Below, in pieces: positions 45,901 to 54,428 of a stretch of DNA of 64,000 nucleotides (its first letter is position 1; each line of letters starts with the position of its first letter). The position numbers and the translations under genes are program-made. The notes beneath the pieces were generated by a model. The model did not search any database. It was not told the DNA's origin and was given only the letters and a program-made list of their open reading frames with translations. The stretch comes from Archangium lipolyticum (GTDB lineage: Bacteria; Myxococcota; Myxococcia; Myxococcales; Myxococcaceae): NCBI RefSeq assembly GCF_024623785.1, contig NZ_JANKBZ010000004.1, forward strand, positions 124,001 through 188,000, in the 5' to 3' direction.

Positions 45901-46162
45901 CGTCTCCGAGCTGGCCGTAGACATTGGAGCCCGTAGCCCAGACGGTGCCATTCGGACGAACCACCAGGGAGTGCTCCTGCCCGGCTGCGATTCGCATCGA
46001 AGGCGTCTTTCTTACCGCAAGTCCCTCTGAGTCCATTGTGCTCTTGGGCACACTGGGTGTTGGCGCTGGCTCCGTCTCGGAAACACCACAGCCCCCCACG
46101 AATAGCAGCACGAGCACCGCCTGTAACGGCATCCCTAGGACATCTCTTCTTGAATCTCTCAT
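42941..46162 (-). CDS. RCC1-repeat lipoprotein, 21 repeats
   Basis: A 1073-residue exported lipoprotein (LLFVGGC near residue 25) made of 21 RCC1-type repeats, each about 50 residues, with the core DGTVWAWGSN..GQLGDGT. Twenty-one equals three seven-bladed propellers. RCC1-type propellers mediate protein contacts; in myxobacteria large secreted copies are common but of unknown role. ATG 46162 is preferred, with GAGGAG eight bases upstream. Base composition is visibly lower in G+C than the chromosome around it, which hints at transfer or at constraints of the repeat. Confidence 0.85.
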   Translation of the reverse strand: MRDSRRDVLGMPLQAVLVLLFVGGCGVSETEPAPTPSVPKSTMDSEGLAVRKTPSMRIAAGQEHSLVVRPNGTVWATGSNVYGQLGDGTTTDRASFTQVRNLTQVVAVASGLSHSLALRADGTVWAWGSNASGQLGDNSGVDSPVPVQVPGLCAVTAIGAGAEHSLAACSDGTLWAWGANSDGQLGNGSTASRTTPVRVSTTLVNVVALAAGSAHSMALLSDGTVRAWGAGSSGQLGNGSTARRLIPTVIPNLNGVSAIAAGDSHSLALRSDGTVRAWGNNAYGQLGDGTTTNRLTPVTVLSQNGLVAVSAGLSSSLSVRADGTVWAWGFNASGQLGDGTWVDRATPVQVSGVSQGQVGAMGSMHSLVLLASGAVYSWGSNFLGQLGDTTTTDRALPGLTSIHSGWGALSGGGQHSILLRSDGTLWATGENSAGQLGDGTTNDHPMPMQIPSLSNIVAADAQDGYSMAVRGDGTVWCWGSNSIVGYDRPTQISGLSNVVDVSGGMHFAVALKADGTVWAWGSNSYGQLGDGTRTRRDTPAQVNGLNSVVTAEAGGPHTLALRADGTVWTWGSNYYGQLGNGTTTDQLIPVQVGNLSNVVAVAAGYSHSLALRADGTVWAWGKNDSGQLGDGTINERHTPVQVGSLSNVVAVATGYAYSMALRADGTIWVWGANDDGQLGNGTTIARYTPVQVSSLSNIVAVAAGYFHALALRGDGTFWAWGVNNNGQLGNGEFNQRVTPYKLNSLSHVIDVAASQYSSSALRSDGTVWAWGREYGQLTPAQVNNLNGVTDIAAGFGHFMALRSDGTVWAWGDNGQGQLGDGTRTNRSAPIPVTGLTQVSAIAAGPYHSLALRADGSVWGWGANSSGELAGGTGSIQPRPFQLQGISDIVSIAAGSGYSVALSVNGTIWVWGSGTLGFGGYQSSLPPTQLTNITGAVGIASGTWHILAKRWDGTLWSWGNTYASWSSTPVEVLTSVKYFGAGYMYSYAVRSDGTLWAWGENDDGQLGDGSTTIRLAPVQASGPTGVVNTAGGESHSLFQDRDGSLWVSGSNYYGQLGDGFPSPDQYIPVQILMP

Positions 46163-46421
46163 GTTCAAAACTCCTCACGTATTTGGCGTTCCAGCAGGGT
46201 CCGCCAGAAAGCACTTCTAGCGCGCTCATCACACCCAGGACAGAAACATTCGTTTCAAGTTTACCCAACGAGGGTAAGAGACGAATACCGTCATAAGTCG
46301 TTCGTTGTCGACTCGGACGCATTCTCGGGGCCGTGCACCGTCTTCACCACGAGGACCACCAAGTCACGCATGAAGCGGGCGGCTTCGTCCTCGTCGACCG
46401 TGTTGCGCCTGAAAGGCTCTG

Positions 46422-46619
46422 TTGGCGCGCCTCTCAGGTCCTCAACCGATGGAGGAGCCAAAGCCGGAAGACGCGAACCTACCGCCATTGGCAGCGACGG
46501 GAGCGGAGCTAAAGACGAAGCGGAAGCCACAATTGGATTGGTCAGGCCTACCGCGCAACAGCTTCGCGATGGACGTGTTCGCCTGCCTCTTGCGAGGAGG
46601 CCGCCCCCACCTTGATTGA
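46422..46619 (+). pseudogene. degenerate C-terminus of an IS91-like transposase
   Basis: The frame reads ELKTKRKPQLDWSGLPRNSFAMDVFACLLRGGRP, which resembles the LDW..LL.R.F..DV.AC..CGGR end of IS91-type transposases found in myxobacteria; the zinc-binding Cys pair has decayed to CLLR. No start, no N-terminal two-thirds and an early stop: an inactive remnant. Confidence 0.55.
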
Positions 46620-46760
46620 ACTCCTCATCTCCCTGTACTGGGTGAGGCTGGTCCCCCTGGATACCGTCAGCGTCGTGGTGCGAGGCAGTCTCTCCGGGCT
46701 CGCTCACCAAAAACAGGGCCACCGGCTCTCCATACCGAGGATGGCTGGCAGCTCCTTCGC

Positions 46761-46964
46761 CTACATGATCTGCTCGAAGTGACGCTGCACATAGGCTTGG
46801 TGCGCGTCGTAATAGGCATTCCTCGCCTCACTGTTCTTCTCATGCACGAGCTGCCAGACGCTCTCGGGCGCAACATGTGCAACAGCGGCAGCATTGCCTA
46901 TATGTTCCAGCGCATGGGCGTGTTCCGGCTCGCCCCCGAGGGGCTGGACCTGGAGGCGCTCGAG
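46761..46964 (-). pseudogene. C-terminal fragment of an unknown protein
   Basis: A minus-strand frame of 67 codons ends in [20 protein letters not shown] and [12 protein letters not shown], then stop. Codon use looks coding, but the frame is closed upstream by a TAG at the edge of the IS5 element (the pre-insertion site also gives TAG). It seems to be the tail of a lost gene that I cannot name. Confidence 0.4.
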
Positions 46965-46967
46965 CTA

Positions 46968-47844
46968 GGGCCTATTTGCAAAGTAGTACAGGCGTGCCCA
47001 CCTTTAAAGTCACCATGAGTGAGGTGGGCAGAGGGGAGCTGACGGACGAGGAGTGGGCGAGGATACAACCGCTGCTGCCGCGACAGAAGCCCAAGGTGGG
47101 ACGGCCCAACAAGGACCACCGTCCCATCATCAACGGGATTCTCTGGGTGCTGCGCACGGGAGCGCCGTGGCCGGACCTACCGCCCAAGTACGGCAAGTGG
47201 CGCACCGTGGCCAGCCGCTTCTATCGCTGGAGGAAGGCGGGCGTCTGGCAGAAGGTGCTCGAGGCCTTGCAGGCGCGCAGCGACGCGGCAGGTGAGTTCG
47301 ACTGGCAAGTGCACTTCGTGGACGGCTCCGTCATCCGCGCCCACCAGCATGCGGCGGGAGCAAAAGGGGGGACCCTGAAACCGAAGCACTCGGACGCAGT
47401 CGGGGCAGTTTCTCCACCAAACTTCATCTGCGCGCGGAGGGACGGGGCTGTCCTGTTACCTTCGTCCTGACTCCAGGGCAGCGCAACGAGTCCACGGTCT
47501 TCACCTCCCTGATGAGCCAGGGCGCGGTACGGCGCAAGGGCCGAGGTCGGCCGCGTCTACGCCCTCTGGGCCTGGCGGCAGACAAGGGCTACAGCTCGCG
47601 AGCCATTCGCCACTACCTGCGCCTGCGTCGCATCCGCTGCATCATTCCTCGCCGCAAGGACGAGTGCCGCAAGGGCCGTTTCGACCGCGACACCTACCGG
47701 CAGCGCAACAAGGTGGAGCGGCTGATAAACCGGCTCAAGCAGTTGCGTCGCGTGGCCACCCGCTACGAGAAGCAGGCGGCCAACTACCTGGCGATGGTCA
47801 CCATCGCCACCATTCTCATCTGGCTCAGGTTTGCAGAAGCACCC
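46968..47844 (+). mobile_element. IS5-family insertion sequence (IS427-like), 877 bp
   Basis: Imperfect terminal repeats: left GGGCCTATTTGCAAA, right (reverse complement) GGGTGCTTCTGCAAA. TA flanks both ends (46966-46967 and 47845-47846), giving CTAG at each junction, as expected for IS427-type insertion into CTAG. It contains one transposase in two overlapping frames. It appears complete and possibly active. Confidence 0.82.
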
Positions 47845-47847
47845 TAG
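47015..47847 (+). CDS. IS5-family transposase, read through a -1 frameshift
   Basis: DDE transposase of about 277 residues when the two frames are joined. Frame A (47015-47470) has [32 protein letters not shown] and the first Asp in [12 protein letters not shown]. The second half has LAADKGYSS (second Asp) and [12 protein letters not shown] (Glu). Frames meet at AAAAGGGGGG (47362-47371), where a -1 slip continues into [11 protein letters not shown]; without it, frame A stops at 47470. The final stop TAG uses the TA of the target duplication, so the product ends exactly at the element edge. Confidence 0.8.
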
Positions 47848-47890
47848 ACTTTGCCTCCAGAGACAGAAACGCGAAAGGCTCGGTGCTACC

Positions 47891-48286
47891 ATGCCCCTTA
47901 TTTCAGACTTCGACACAGACGCAATCATCAGCGCTCTTGATTCAATCAGCGAAAAGCACCCGGAGGGCTCGCCAGAGAGGGATGTGATCGAACTCGCGCA
48001 GATTGCATTGCTCTACCCCCGCCACATCAGGAAAGAGGACGATTTCCGCAGGTTCTACAGGGACTTTTTCGACCCCTCATTTAAGCTCAAGGTCTCCCAT
48101 GGGTTCGCCACACGGGAAGAGGCAGACAAATGGCTGGCCAGCGGGAAGGCAGAGGACGCAGAGCGCGTCAGAATCGCCGGTAAGGGTTTCATGGTCGTTC
48201 GATTGCCTGGGAGGTTTACGTTCATGAACGCACCTCTTGAGGGGGAAGAGGCGGAGACAGGCAAATCAGCGGAGGATTCCGAGTAG
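47891..48286 (+). CDS. protein of unknown function
   Basis: A 131-residue soluble acidic protein. The N-terminal helix region (DTDAIISALDSISEKHPEGSPERDVIELAQIALLY) and the C-terminal FMVVRLPGRFTF strand pair suggest a small alpha/beta fold. No Cys, no signal peptide. It lies 46 bp after the IS element and is lower in G+C than most genes here. I recognise no family; an immunity or regulatory role would be a guess. Confidence 0.55.
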   Translation: MPLISDFDTDAIISALDSISEKHPEGSPERDVIELAQIALLYPRHIRKEDDFRRFYRDFFDPSFKLKVSHGFATREEADKWLASGKAEDAERVRIAGKGFMVVRLPGRFTFMNAPLEGEEAETGKSAEDSE

Positions 48287-48438
48287 GCAATTCAAGCGCT
48301 CCTCCGAGGGAAAGTCCCACTGTAGTACCAATCAGGGCCCCCATGCGTCCCATAACGTCAGTAGCCCAGGGTGAATCGCCTCAGCACGTACCGGGGCAGT
48401 TCCGCTTCGCCAATGTGCGGGCGGCGGTATGTTGGGTG

Positions 48439-49260
48439 ATGACCCGAGCCCCTTCTCCCCTGCCCTCGCTGCTGCTGGCCCTCGTGCTTCTCCCGCCCCT
48501 GGGCGCCCTGGCCCAACCCGCCAGGACCGAACCCAAGAAACACCCGGGCTGCTTCGTGCTGCTGGACTTGAAGACGGGCGAGCTGACGCGCAACGACCCC
48601 GAGCGCTGCGCGAAGCGGATGCCCCCCGCGTCCACCTTCAAGGTTCCGCACGCCCTCATCGCCCTGGAGACGGGCGTGGTCACGGACCCGGCGGCCACAC
48701 GCAAGTGGGACGGGAAGAAGCGGGACGTGCCCGACTGGAACCGGGACCACTCGTTGGAGTCGGCCATCCGCTACTCGGTGGTGTGGTTCTTCCAGGGCAC
48801 GGCGAAGCAGATCGGCCGTGAGCGGATGAAGGACTGGCTGCACCGCTTCGGCTACGGCAACGAGGACGTGTCCGGTGAGCTCACCGGCTTCTGGCTCGCG
48901 GGCCCGCTGCTCATCTCCCCGGAGGAGCAGGTGCGGTTCCTCGCCCGCCTGTATAAGAACGAGCTGCCGGTGAGCGAGCGCTCGCGGGAGGCGGTGAAGC
49001 GCATCCTGGTGCAGGCACCGGACACGGCGCCGGAGCGGATGAAGCGGCTGGCGGGGCCGTGGCCCACGGGCGCGGTGGTGAGCGGGAAGACGGGCTCCAC
49101 GCACACGAAGCAGGACGGTGACGTGAGCTGGCTGGTGGGCCATGTGCGCTCGCCGCGCGGAGAGTACGTCTTCGCGAGCCTGGTGACGGGCGAGCACCTC
49201 GAGGGCCCCACGGCGCTTCACGCGGCCGTGGACGCCCTCCAGGGCCTGGGCGTGCTCTAG
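48439..49260 (+). CDS. class D beta-lactamase (OXA-like)
   Basis: A 273-residue periplasmic serine hydrolase that opens beta-lactam rings or acts as a penicillin sensor. The signal peptide ends near LGALAQ. Catalytic motifs are complete: S65-T-F-K68, YSVVWFF for the SxV element, FGYGN for the YGN element and K217-T-G in VSGKTGS. The lysine of STFK would be carboxylated. No regulator is adjacent; an IS5 element ends about 590 bp upstream, with one small gene between, so it is not clearly mobile. Substrate range cannot be told. Confidence 0.88.
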   Translation: MTRAPSPLPSLLLALVLLPPLGALAQPARTEPKKHPGCFVLLDLKTGELTRNDPERCAKRMPPASTFKVPHALIALETGVVTDPAATRKWDGKKRDVPDWNRDHSLESAIRYSVVWFFQGTAKQIGRERMKDWLHRFGYGNEDVSGELTGFWLAGPLLISPEEQVRFLARLYKNELPVSERSREAVKRILVQAPDTAPERMKRLAGPWPTGAVVSGKTGSTHTKQDGDVSWLVGHVRSPRGEYVFASLVTGEHLEGPTALHAAVDALQGLGVL

Positions 49261-49279
49261 AGAAGAACGCGCGTGCGCC

Positions 49280-51379
49280 TCAATTGCCGAGCAGCACGCG
49301 GAAGATCTTCTCGTTGCTGTTGTTGGGGATGCTGTCCTTGTCCCCCGAGTTGCTCGTGGTGAGCCAGAGGTTCCCGTCCACGGACGGCTCGACCGTGCGC
49401 AGCCGTCCGTACGTTCCGACGAAGTACGGCGTCACATTGGTGAGGCTCGAGCCCGAGATGACCTCTCGGTACAACCGCGTGCCGCGCTGGCACGCCACGT
49501 AGAGCACGTCACGCACGATGGCGATTCCACTGCACGAGCCCTCGGCCGTGGAATACGTCTGCTTGGGCGCGATGTAGCCCGGAGTCGCACAACCGCTTCC
49601 GCCTTGCGAGACTGTGCCCTCGCAGTTGGGCCAGCCGTAGTTGCCCCCCTTCACGATGAGGTTGGTCTCGTCCATCACCGAGTTGCCGAATTCCTGCTCC
49701 CAAAGCCGGCCGTTCGAGTCGAAGGCCAGCCCCTGCGGATTGCGGTGGCCATAGCTCCAGACGAAGTTCCCGAACGGGTTGTCGCTGGGAATGGTGCCGT
49801 CCGGGTTGATGCGAAGCACCTTGCCCGCGAGGTTCGAGGTGTCCTGCGCGTTGGCGCCGTTCTGCGCGTCGCCGGTGCTCGCGTACAGCTTGCCGTCCGG
49901 GCCCCACCGCAGGCGGCCGCCGTTGTGGAACTTGTTGCGCAACAACCCCTGCACCAGCACCTGATGGCTCGCGAGGTCGAGTGTGAAGCCCGCCGTTACC
50001 TTGATGCGCACGATGCGGTTGTCCGTGGGCGACGTGTGCATGATGTACAGCCAGCGGTCCGTGTCGAACGTCGGTGCGACGGCGAGCCCGAGCAGGCCGC
50101 CCTCTCCGTCCGTGCTCTGCACGTTGGGCACCGTGCCGAGCGTCGTCTTCACGCCCGTCACAGGATTCAAGCGCACGATGTCCTGCGCGTCCCGGCGGCC
50201 GTAGAGCACCGTCCCGTCCGCGAGCGGCACGAGCCCCCACGGGATGTCCGTGTCCGTCGTGACCTGCGTCACCGAGCAGATGGGGTTCGCGCAGGCCGCG
50301 CCCGTGGTGAGCGTGAGCGCGTTGCTCGCGGTGGACACGTTGCCCTGGGCGTCTCGCGCGACGACCGTATAGGTGTATGAGGTGCTCGCCGCGAGCCCGC
50401 TGTCCGCGAAAGTGGTGCCCGTCGCGGTTCCAACCCTGGCGCCGTCGCGGAGCACGTCGTAGCCGGTGACGCCCACGTTGTCCGTCGAGCCGTTCCAGCT
50501 CAACGTCACGCTCGTTCCGGACGCACTGCCCGACAGCTGCGTCGGTGCCGTCGGTGGCGTGGTGTCCACCTGGCACTGCGGCGGCTTCAACGACAGCGTA
50601 GGGCTTGCCTGCGAGACGTTGCCCGCGGCGTCGCGCGCGTTCACGTACAGGCCCCAGGTGACGCCCGGCACCACCGTGAGCGACGTCGAGTGCGTGTTGC
50701 CATCCACGGACTTCATCTGCTGACCGTCGTGGTACACGTCGTAGAAGGCGACGCCCACGTTGTCCGTCGAGCCCGTCCAGCTCAGCGTCACCGAGTTGCA
50801 GGTGAGGTTGCTCGTCACGAGGCCGCTCGGCGGCGTGGGCGCTTGCGTGTCCGGGGCCGCGGGACGGGACCACTTCTGGTTCGTCTGTCCATTGCAGGTC
50901 CAGACGATGACGGGCGTCCCGTCCGCGGTCTTCGCGCCCTCCACGTCCAGGCACAGGCCGCTCGCCGTGTGGACCAAGGTGCCGTTCGCGTTGAAGACCC
51001 ACTTCTGCGCCAGCGAGCCCGTGCACGTGGCGATGACGGCGCGCGTTCCCTGGGCCGTCTGCCCCGAGGCCGTGTCCACGCACAGCGTGTTGTCGTAGGT
51101 GCGCAGCTCGCCCGCGGCGGTGAAGGTGAAGGCCTGGTTGATGCGGCCATGGCAGCCATGAATCTGCAGCCCCGTACCGGGCGTGCGGCTCTCTTGCTTC
51201 ACGTCGAGGCAGCGTCCGCTCGACGCACTCACGAGCGGCTCACCCGTGAAGAGCGCCGCGCCCTGGGTCCGCAGCCCGGGTGATTCGGACACAGCCCCGG
51301 GACCGCACGCGGCCGCCAGGACCAGGATGGAAACGCCAAACACCTTCCTCAACAGGACTCGCTGCGTACGACGATCCAT
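49280..51379 (-). CDS. ricin-B lectin, FN3 pair and sugar dehydrogenase (PQQ-type) lipoprotein
   Basis: A 699-residue secreted lipoprotein (LAAACG near residue 25). Residues about 45-175 are a ricin-B trefoil (SGRCLDVKQES, LCVDTASG, SGLCLDVEGAK with Q-x-W ends). Two fibronectin-III-like domains follow (VTLSWTGSTDNVGVAFYDVY and VTLSWNGSTDNVGVTGYDVL). The C-terminal half is a six-bladed glucose/sorbosone dehydrogenase propeller (IPWGLVPLADGTVLYGRRD, GGLLGLAVAPTF, NGGRLRWGPDGKLYASTGD, SYGHRNPQGLAFD). It likely binds and oxidises cell-surface or plant sugars. GGAGG six bases upstream fixes the ATG. Confidence 0.87.
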   Translation of the reverse strand: MDRRTQRVLLRKVFGVSILVLAAACGPGAVSESPGLRTQGAALFTGEPLVSASSGRCLDVKQESRTPGTGLQIHGCHGRINQAFTFTAAGELRTYDNTLCVDTASGQTAQGTRAVIATCTGSLAQKWVFNANGTLVHTASGLCLDVEGAKTADGTPVIVWTCNGQTNQKWSRPAAPDTQAPTPPSGLVTSNLTCNSVTLSWTGSTDNVGVAFYDVYHDGQQMKSVDGNTHSTSLTVVPGVTWGLYVNARDAAGNVSQASPTLSLKPPQCQVDTTPPTAPTQLSGSASGTSVTLSWNGSTDNVGVTGYDVLRDGARVGTATGTTFADSGLAASTSYTYTVVARDAQGNVSTASNALTLTTGAACANPICSVTQVTTDTDIPWGLVPLADGTVLYGRRDAQDIVRLNPVTGVKTTLGTVPNVQSTDGEGGLLGLAVAPTFDTDRWLYIMHTSPTDNRIVRIKVTAGFTLDLASHQVLVQGLLRNKFHNGGRLRWGPDGKLYASTGDAQNGANAQDTSNLAGKVLRINPDGTIPSDNPFGNFVWSYGHRNPQGLAFDSNGRLWEQEFGNSVMDETNLIVKGGNYGWPNCEGTVSQGGSGCATPGYIAPKQTYSTAEGSCSGIAIVRDVLYVACQRGTRLYREVISGSSLTNVTPYFVGTYGRLRTVEPSVDGNLWLTTSNSGDKDSIPNNSNEKIFRVLLGN

Positions 51380-51560
51380 GAAACGCCTCCTTCTCGCCAG
51401 GCGACTGGCGGGCGGCCGCTCATAGTCCTCGGCGCGTGCGGATGGTCGCGCCGTTTCGCCCCTTCTCGCGCGACTGTGCCGAAGTGGAAACTGCCGCTGC
51501 GCCTCGCATGCGCCAGTGAGGTGGACGCCCGCGCCCTCGCGACTATCATGTGCCGCCGAG

Positions 51561-52487
51561 ATGGACGGGCACGCCATGGACTACCAGGGGATTCTCGACG
51601 AGGTAATGGCGGCGGTGTGGCCGCTCATCGGGCAGGGGCGTGTCGCCAGCTACATCCCCGCGCTCGCGGCGGTGGACCCGAATCGCTTCGGCATGGCGCT
51701 GGCCACCGTGGACGGAGACCTCTTCGGCGTCGGCGATTGGCACGTGCCCTTCTCCATCCAGAGCATCTCCAAGGTCTTCACCCTCGCCCTCACCCTGGCC
51801 CGAGACGGTGACGCCGTCTGGCGCCGCGTGGGCAAGGAGCCTTCGGGCAACCCCTTCAACTCGCTCGTCCAGCTCGAGTACGAGCAGGGCATCCCCCGCA
51901 ACCCCTTCATCAACGCGGGCGCGCTCGTCATCACCGACCGGCTGCTCCGGCTCACCGGTGACGCGCGGGGCGTGCTGCGCGACTTCCTCCGCGCGGAGAG
52001 CGGCAACCCGGCGCTGGACTTCGACCCCGCCGTCGCCGCCTCCGAGGCCGAGCATGGCCACCGCAATGCCTCGCTGGCCCACTTCATGGCCAGCTACGGC
52101 AACATCGAGAACCCCGTCGCCGAGGTGCTGGAGCACTACTTCTGGCAGTGCTCCCTCGCCGCGAGCTGCGCGGACCTCGCCCGGGCCTGCGGCTTCCTCG
52201 CCCGCCATGGCCAGCGCGCCGATGGGGAGCGGCTGCTCACGCGCAGCCAGGCCAAGCAGGTCAACGCGGTCATGCTCACCTGCGGCACCTACGACGCCGC
52301 GGGCGAGTTCGCCTACCGCGTCGGCCTGCCCGGCAAGAGCGGCGTGGGCGGCGGCATCATCGCCGTCATCCCCAACCGGTGCGGGCTCTGCGTGTGGAGC
52401 CCCGGGCTCGATGCGCGCGGGAACTCGGTGGCCGGCGTGGAGGCGCTGGACCGCTTCACCACGCTGACCGGGCTCTCCGTGTTTTGA
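51561..52487 (+). CDS. glsA: glutaminase (serine-dependent, GlsA family)
   Basis: A 308-residue enzyme hydrolysing glutamine to glutamate and ammonia by a beta-lactamase-like serine mechanism. FSIQSISKVFTLAL contains the SxxK nucleophile and base; NPFNSLVQLEYEQGIPRNPFINAGALVITD and PGKSGVGGGIIAVIPN are further family blocks. No signal peptide. ATG 51561 matches the E. coli family start by alignment; ATG 51576 is equally plausible. The previous gene is divergent. Confidence 0.9.
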   Translation: MDGHAMDYQGILDEVMAAVWPLIGQGRVASYIPALAAVDPNRFGMALATVDGDLFGVGDWHVPFSIQSISKVFTLALTLARDGDAVWRRVGKEPSGNPFNSLVQLEYEQGIPRNPFINAGALVITDRLLRLTGDARGVLRDFLRAESGNPALDFDPAVAASEAEHGHRNASLAHFMASYGNIENPVAEVLEHYFWQCSLAASCADLARACGFLARHGQRADGERLLTRSQAKQVNAVMLTCGTYDAAGEFAYRVGLPGKSGVGGGIIAVIPNRCGLCVWSPGLDARGNSVAGVEALDRFTTLTGLSVF

Positions 52488-52490
52488 GGC

Positions 52491-53312
52491 TCAGGACTTC
52501 AGGAAGGCGAGCAGGTCGGCGTTGACCTGATCCTTGTGCGTGCTGGTGAGGCCGTGAGGCGCACCGGGATAGACCTTCAGCGTGGAACCCTTGACGATCT
52601 TGGACGAGAGCAGGGCCGAGGCACCGATCGGCACGATCTGATCGTCGTCTCCGTGGATGATCAGCGTCGGCACGTCGAACTTCTCGAGATCCCGGGTGAG
52701 ATCCGTCTCCGAGAACGCCTTGATGCAGTCGAGGGCGCCCTTGAACCCGGCCTGCATCCCCGCGAGCCAGAACGCGTCCCGCATACCCTGCGAGACCTTG
52801 GCGCCCGGACGGTTGGCACCAAAGAAGGGCCCGGTGAGGTCCTTGAAGAACTGCGAGCGGTCGGCGAGGACATTGGCCCGGATGTCGTCGAAGACCTTGA
52901 TCGGCAGTCCACCGGGATTGGCCGCCGTCTTCAGCATCAGCGGCGTCACCGCGCCCACCAGCACGGCCTTGGCCACACGCTTCGTGCCATGGCGACCGAT
53001 GTAGCGGGCGACCTCGCCTCCACCCGTGGAGAAGCCGACCAGCACGACCTTCTTCAGGTCGAGGGTCTCGATCAGCTCCGCGAGATCGTCGGCGTAGGTG
53101 TCCATGTCGTTGCCAGTCCAGGACTGGCTCGAGCGGCCATGGCTCCGACGGTCATGGGCGATGCAGCGATAGCCATTGGATGCCAGGAACAGCATCTGGT
53201 CCTCCCAGCTATCGGCGTTGAGCGGCCATCCGTGGCTGAAGACCACCGGCTGCCCCGTACCCCAGTCCTTGTAATAGATCTGCGTGCCGTCCTTCGTCGT
53301 GATCGTGCTCAT
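52491..53312 (-). CDS. alpha/beta hydrolase (non-haem chloroperoxidase-like)
   Basis: A 273-residue hydrolase. The start [31 protein letters not shown], the nucleophile elbow [12 protein letters not shown], Asp in [10 protein letters not shown] and His in [10 protein letters not shown] make a full catalytic triad typical of bacterial chloroperoxidase/arylesterase enzymes. Such proteins are more often esterases than true haloperoxidases in vivo. It converges on glsA with a three-base gap. Confidence 0.88.
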   Translation of the reverse strand: MSTITTKDGTQIYYKDWGTGQPVVFSHGWPLNADSWEDQMLFLASNGYRCIAHDRRSHGRSSQSWTGNDMDTYADDLAELIETLDLKKVVLVGFSTGGGEVARYIGRHGTKRVAKAVLVGAVTPLMLKTAANPGGLPIKVFDDIRANVLADRSQFFKDLTGPFFGANRPGAKVSQGMRDAFWLAGMQAGFKGALDCIKAFSETDLTRDLEKFDVPTLIIHGDDDQIVPIGASALLSSKIVKGSTLKVYPGAPHGLTSTHKDQVNADLLAFLKS

Positions 53313-53403
53313 CGTCTGGGCTCCATGGCTTTGGTGGGAATTGACATTCCCGAACCTATTCGCCGGAGTCCGTGGCGAGAACCCTTGGGAGGGTGGGGGA
53401 GCT

Positions 53404-54318
53404 CTACCCCATTCGAGTGATGGGCGGATTTCGAGCTCGCGGCCCACTCCGGACCGCGATCTTCCGCAACCGGGCGAGGCGCTGCTGCATCTCCGCCATC
53501 TCGCGCTCCAATCCTTCCAGCTCGTGTTCCAGGCTCTGGCCCCGCGAGGGTGCGGCGGTCCTGCGACGCTCCTCCTCTTCCTCGGCTGCCTCCTCCATGC
53601 CGCTCATGATGACGCCGATGAACAGGTTGAGGATGATCATCGTGCCCAGCAGGACGAAGGAGACGAAGAAGACGACCGCCGCCATCGGTTGAGGCTGAGG
53701 CTGGGTGCACAGCGCGGCGAAGTCTCCGTAGCCGAACCGGTCGCAGCCCCGCATCTGGATGTAGAGCAGCTCGGTCCAGCCTTCGAGGGTGACGACACGG
53801 AACAGGGAGAGCAGGGCCGTGGGCAGGCTGCCGAAGTGGACCGGATCGTTGGCACCGAAGAGGAAGGTCCCCGCTACACCGTAGATGTAGAAGACCAGCC
53901 CCAACAGGAGCGCCACGTACCCCATGGACGGAATGCTCTTGATGAGGGCGGTGACGAGAATCTGGAGCCTGGGCAGGGCGCGCACCAGCCGGAGCACCCG
54001 GAACAGCCGTACCAGCCGGAGCACCATCAAGTGCTGCGCGGAGATGGGCAGGAGCGCCGTGGCCACGATGAGGAAGTCGAAGACGTTCCACGGATCCTGG
54101 AAGAACCGCCAGGGCTTGCGGCCCTCGGCTCCCAGCTTGATGAGGAGCTCCACCACGAAGATGACGAGCACCAGCCGGTCGAGCGCGTGGAGCAGCGCCC
54201 CGTGTCGTGCGACCAGCTCGGGGGAGGTCTCCACGCCGACGAGGGCACCGGCGAACAGGATGGACAGGGTGATGAGGGTCTGGAAGGGACGAGAGCCCGC
54301 GATTCGCTGGAGCTGCAT
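53404..54318 (-). CDS. one-domain voltage-gated cation channel (NaChBac-like)
   Basis: A 304-residue six-helix channel that would form a tetramer. S4 carries five Arg at every third place (R101, R104, R107, R110, R113). The pore has [14 protein letters not shown] with the filter TLEGW at 177-181, and S6 ([16 protein letters not shown]) has the conserved Asn. A charged coiled-coil (about 242-290) follows, like the NaChBac tail. The filter reads TLEGW, where NaChBac reads TLESW; Gly at this place occurs in calcium channels. C192 and C204 flank the outer pore and could pair. Confidence 0.87.
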   Translation of the reverse strand: MQLQRIAGSRPFQTLITLSILFAGALVGVETSPELVARHGALLHALDRLVLVIFVVELLIKLGAEGRKPWRFFQDPWNVFDFLIVATALLPISAQHLMVLRLVRLFRVLRLVRALPRLQILVTALIKSIPSMGYVALLLGLVFYIYGVAGTFLFGANDPVHFGSLPTALLSLFRVVTLEGWTELLYIQMRGCDRFGYGDFAALCTQPQPQPMAAVVFFVSFVLLGTMIILNLFIGVIMSGMEEAAEEEEERRRTAAPSRGQSLEHELEGLEREMAEMQQRLARLRKIAVRSGPRARNPPITRMG

Positions 54319-54428
54319 GGCTGTTGACTCGGAGTCACACCGCTCCCCGAGCGGCGCGGCGCCAAGCTAAGACCGGATGCGGACGGCGCAAGGTGCGAGC
54401 GTCCCGTGCAACCCACCACCTCCCGGCG

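Noticed and set aside
46779-47018. Plus-strand 79-codon frame entering the IS5 element
   Set aside because: It runs across the IS edge and complements a better minus-strand coding fragment.
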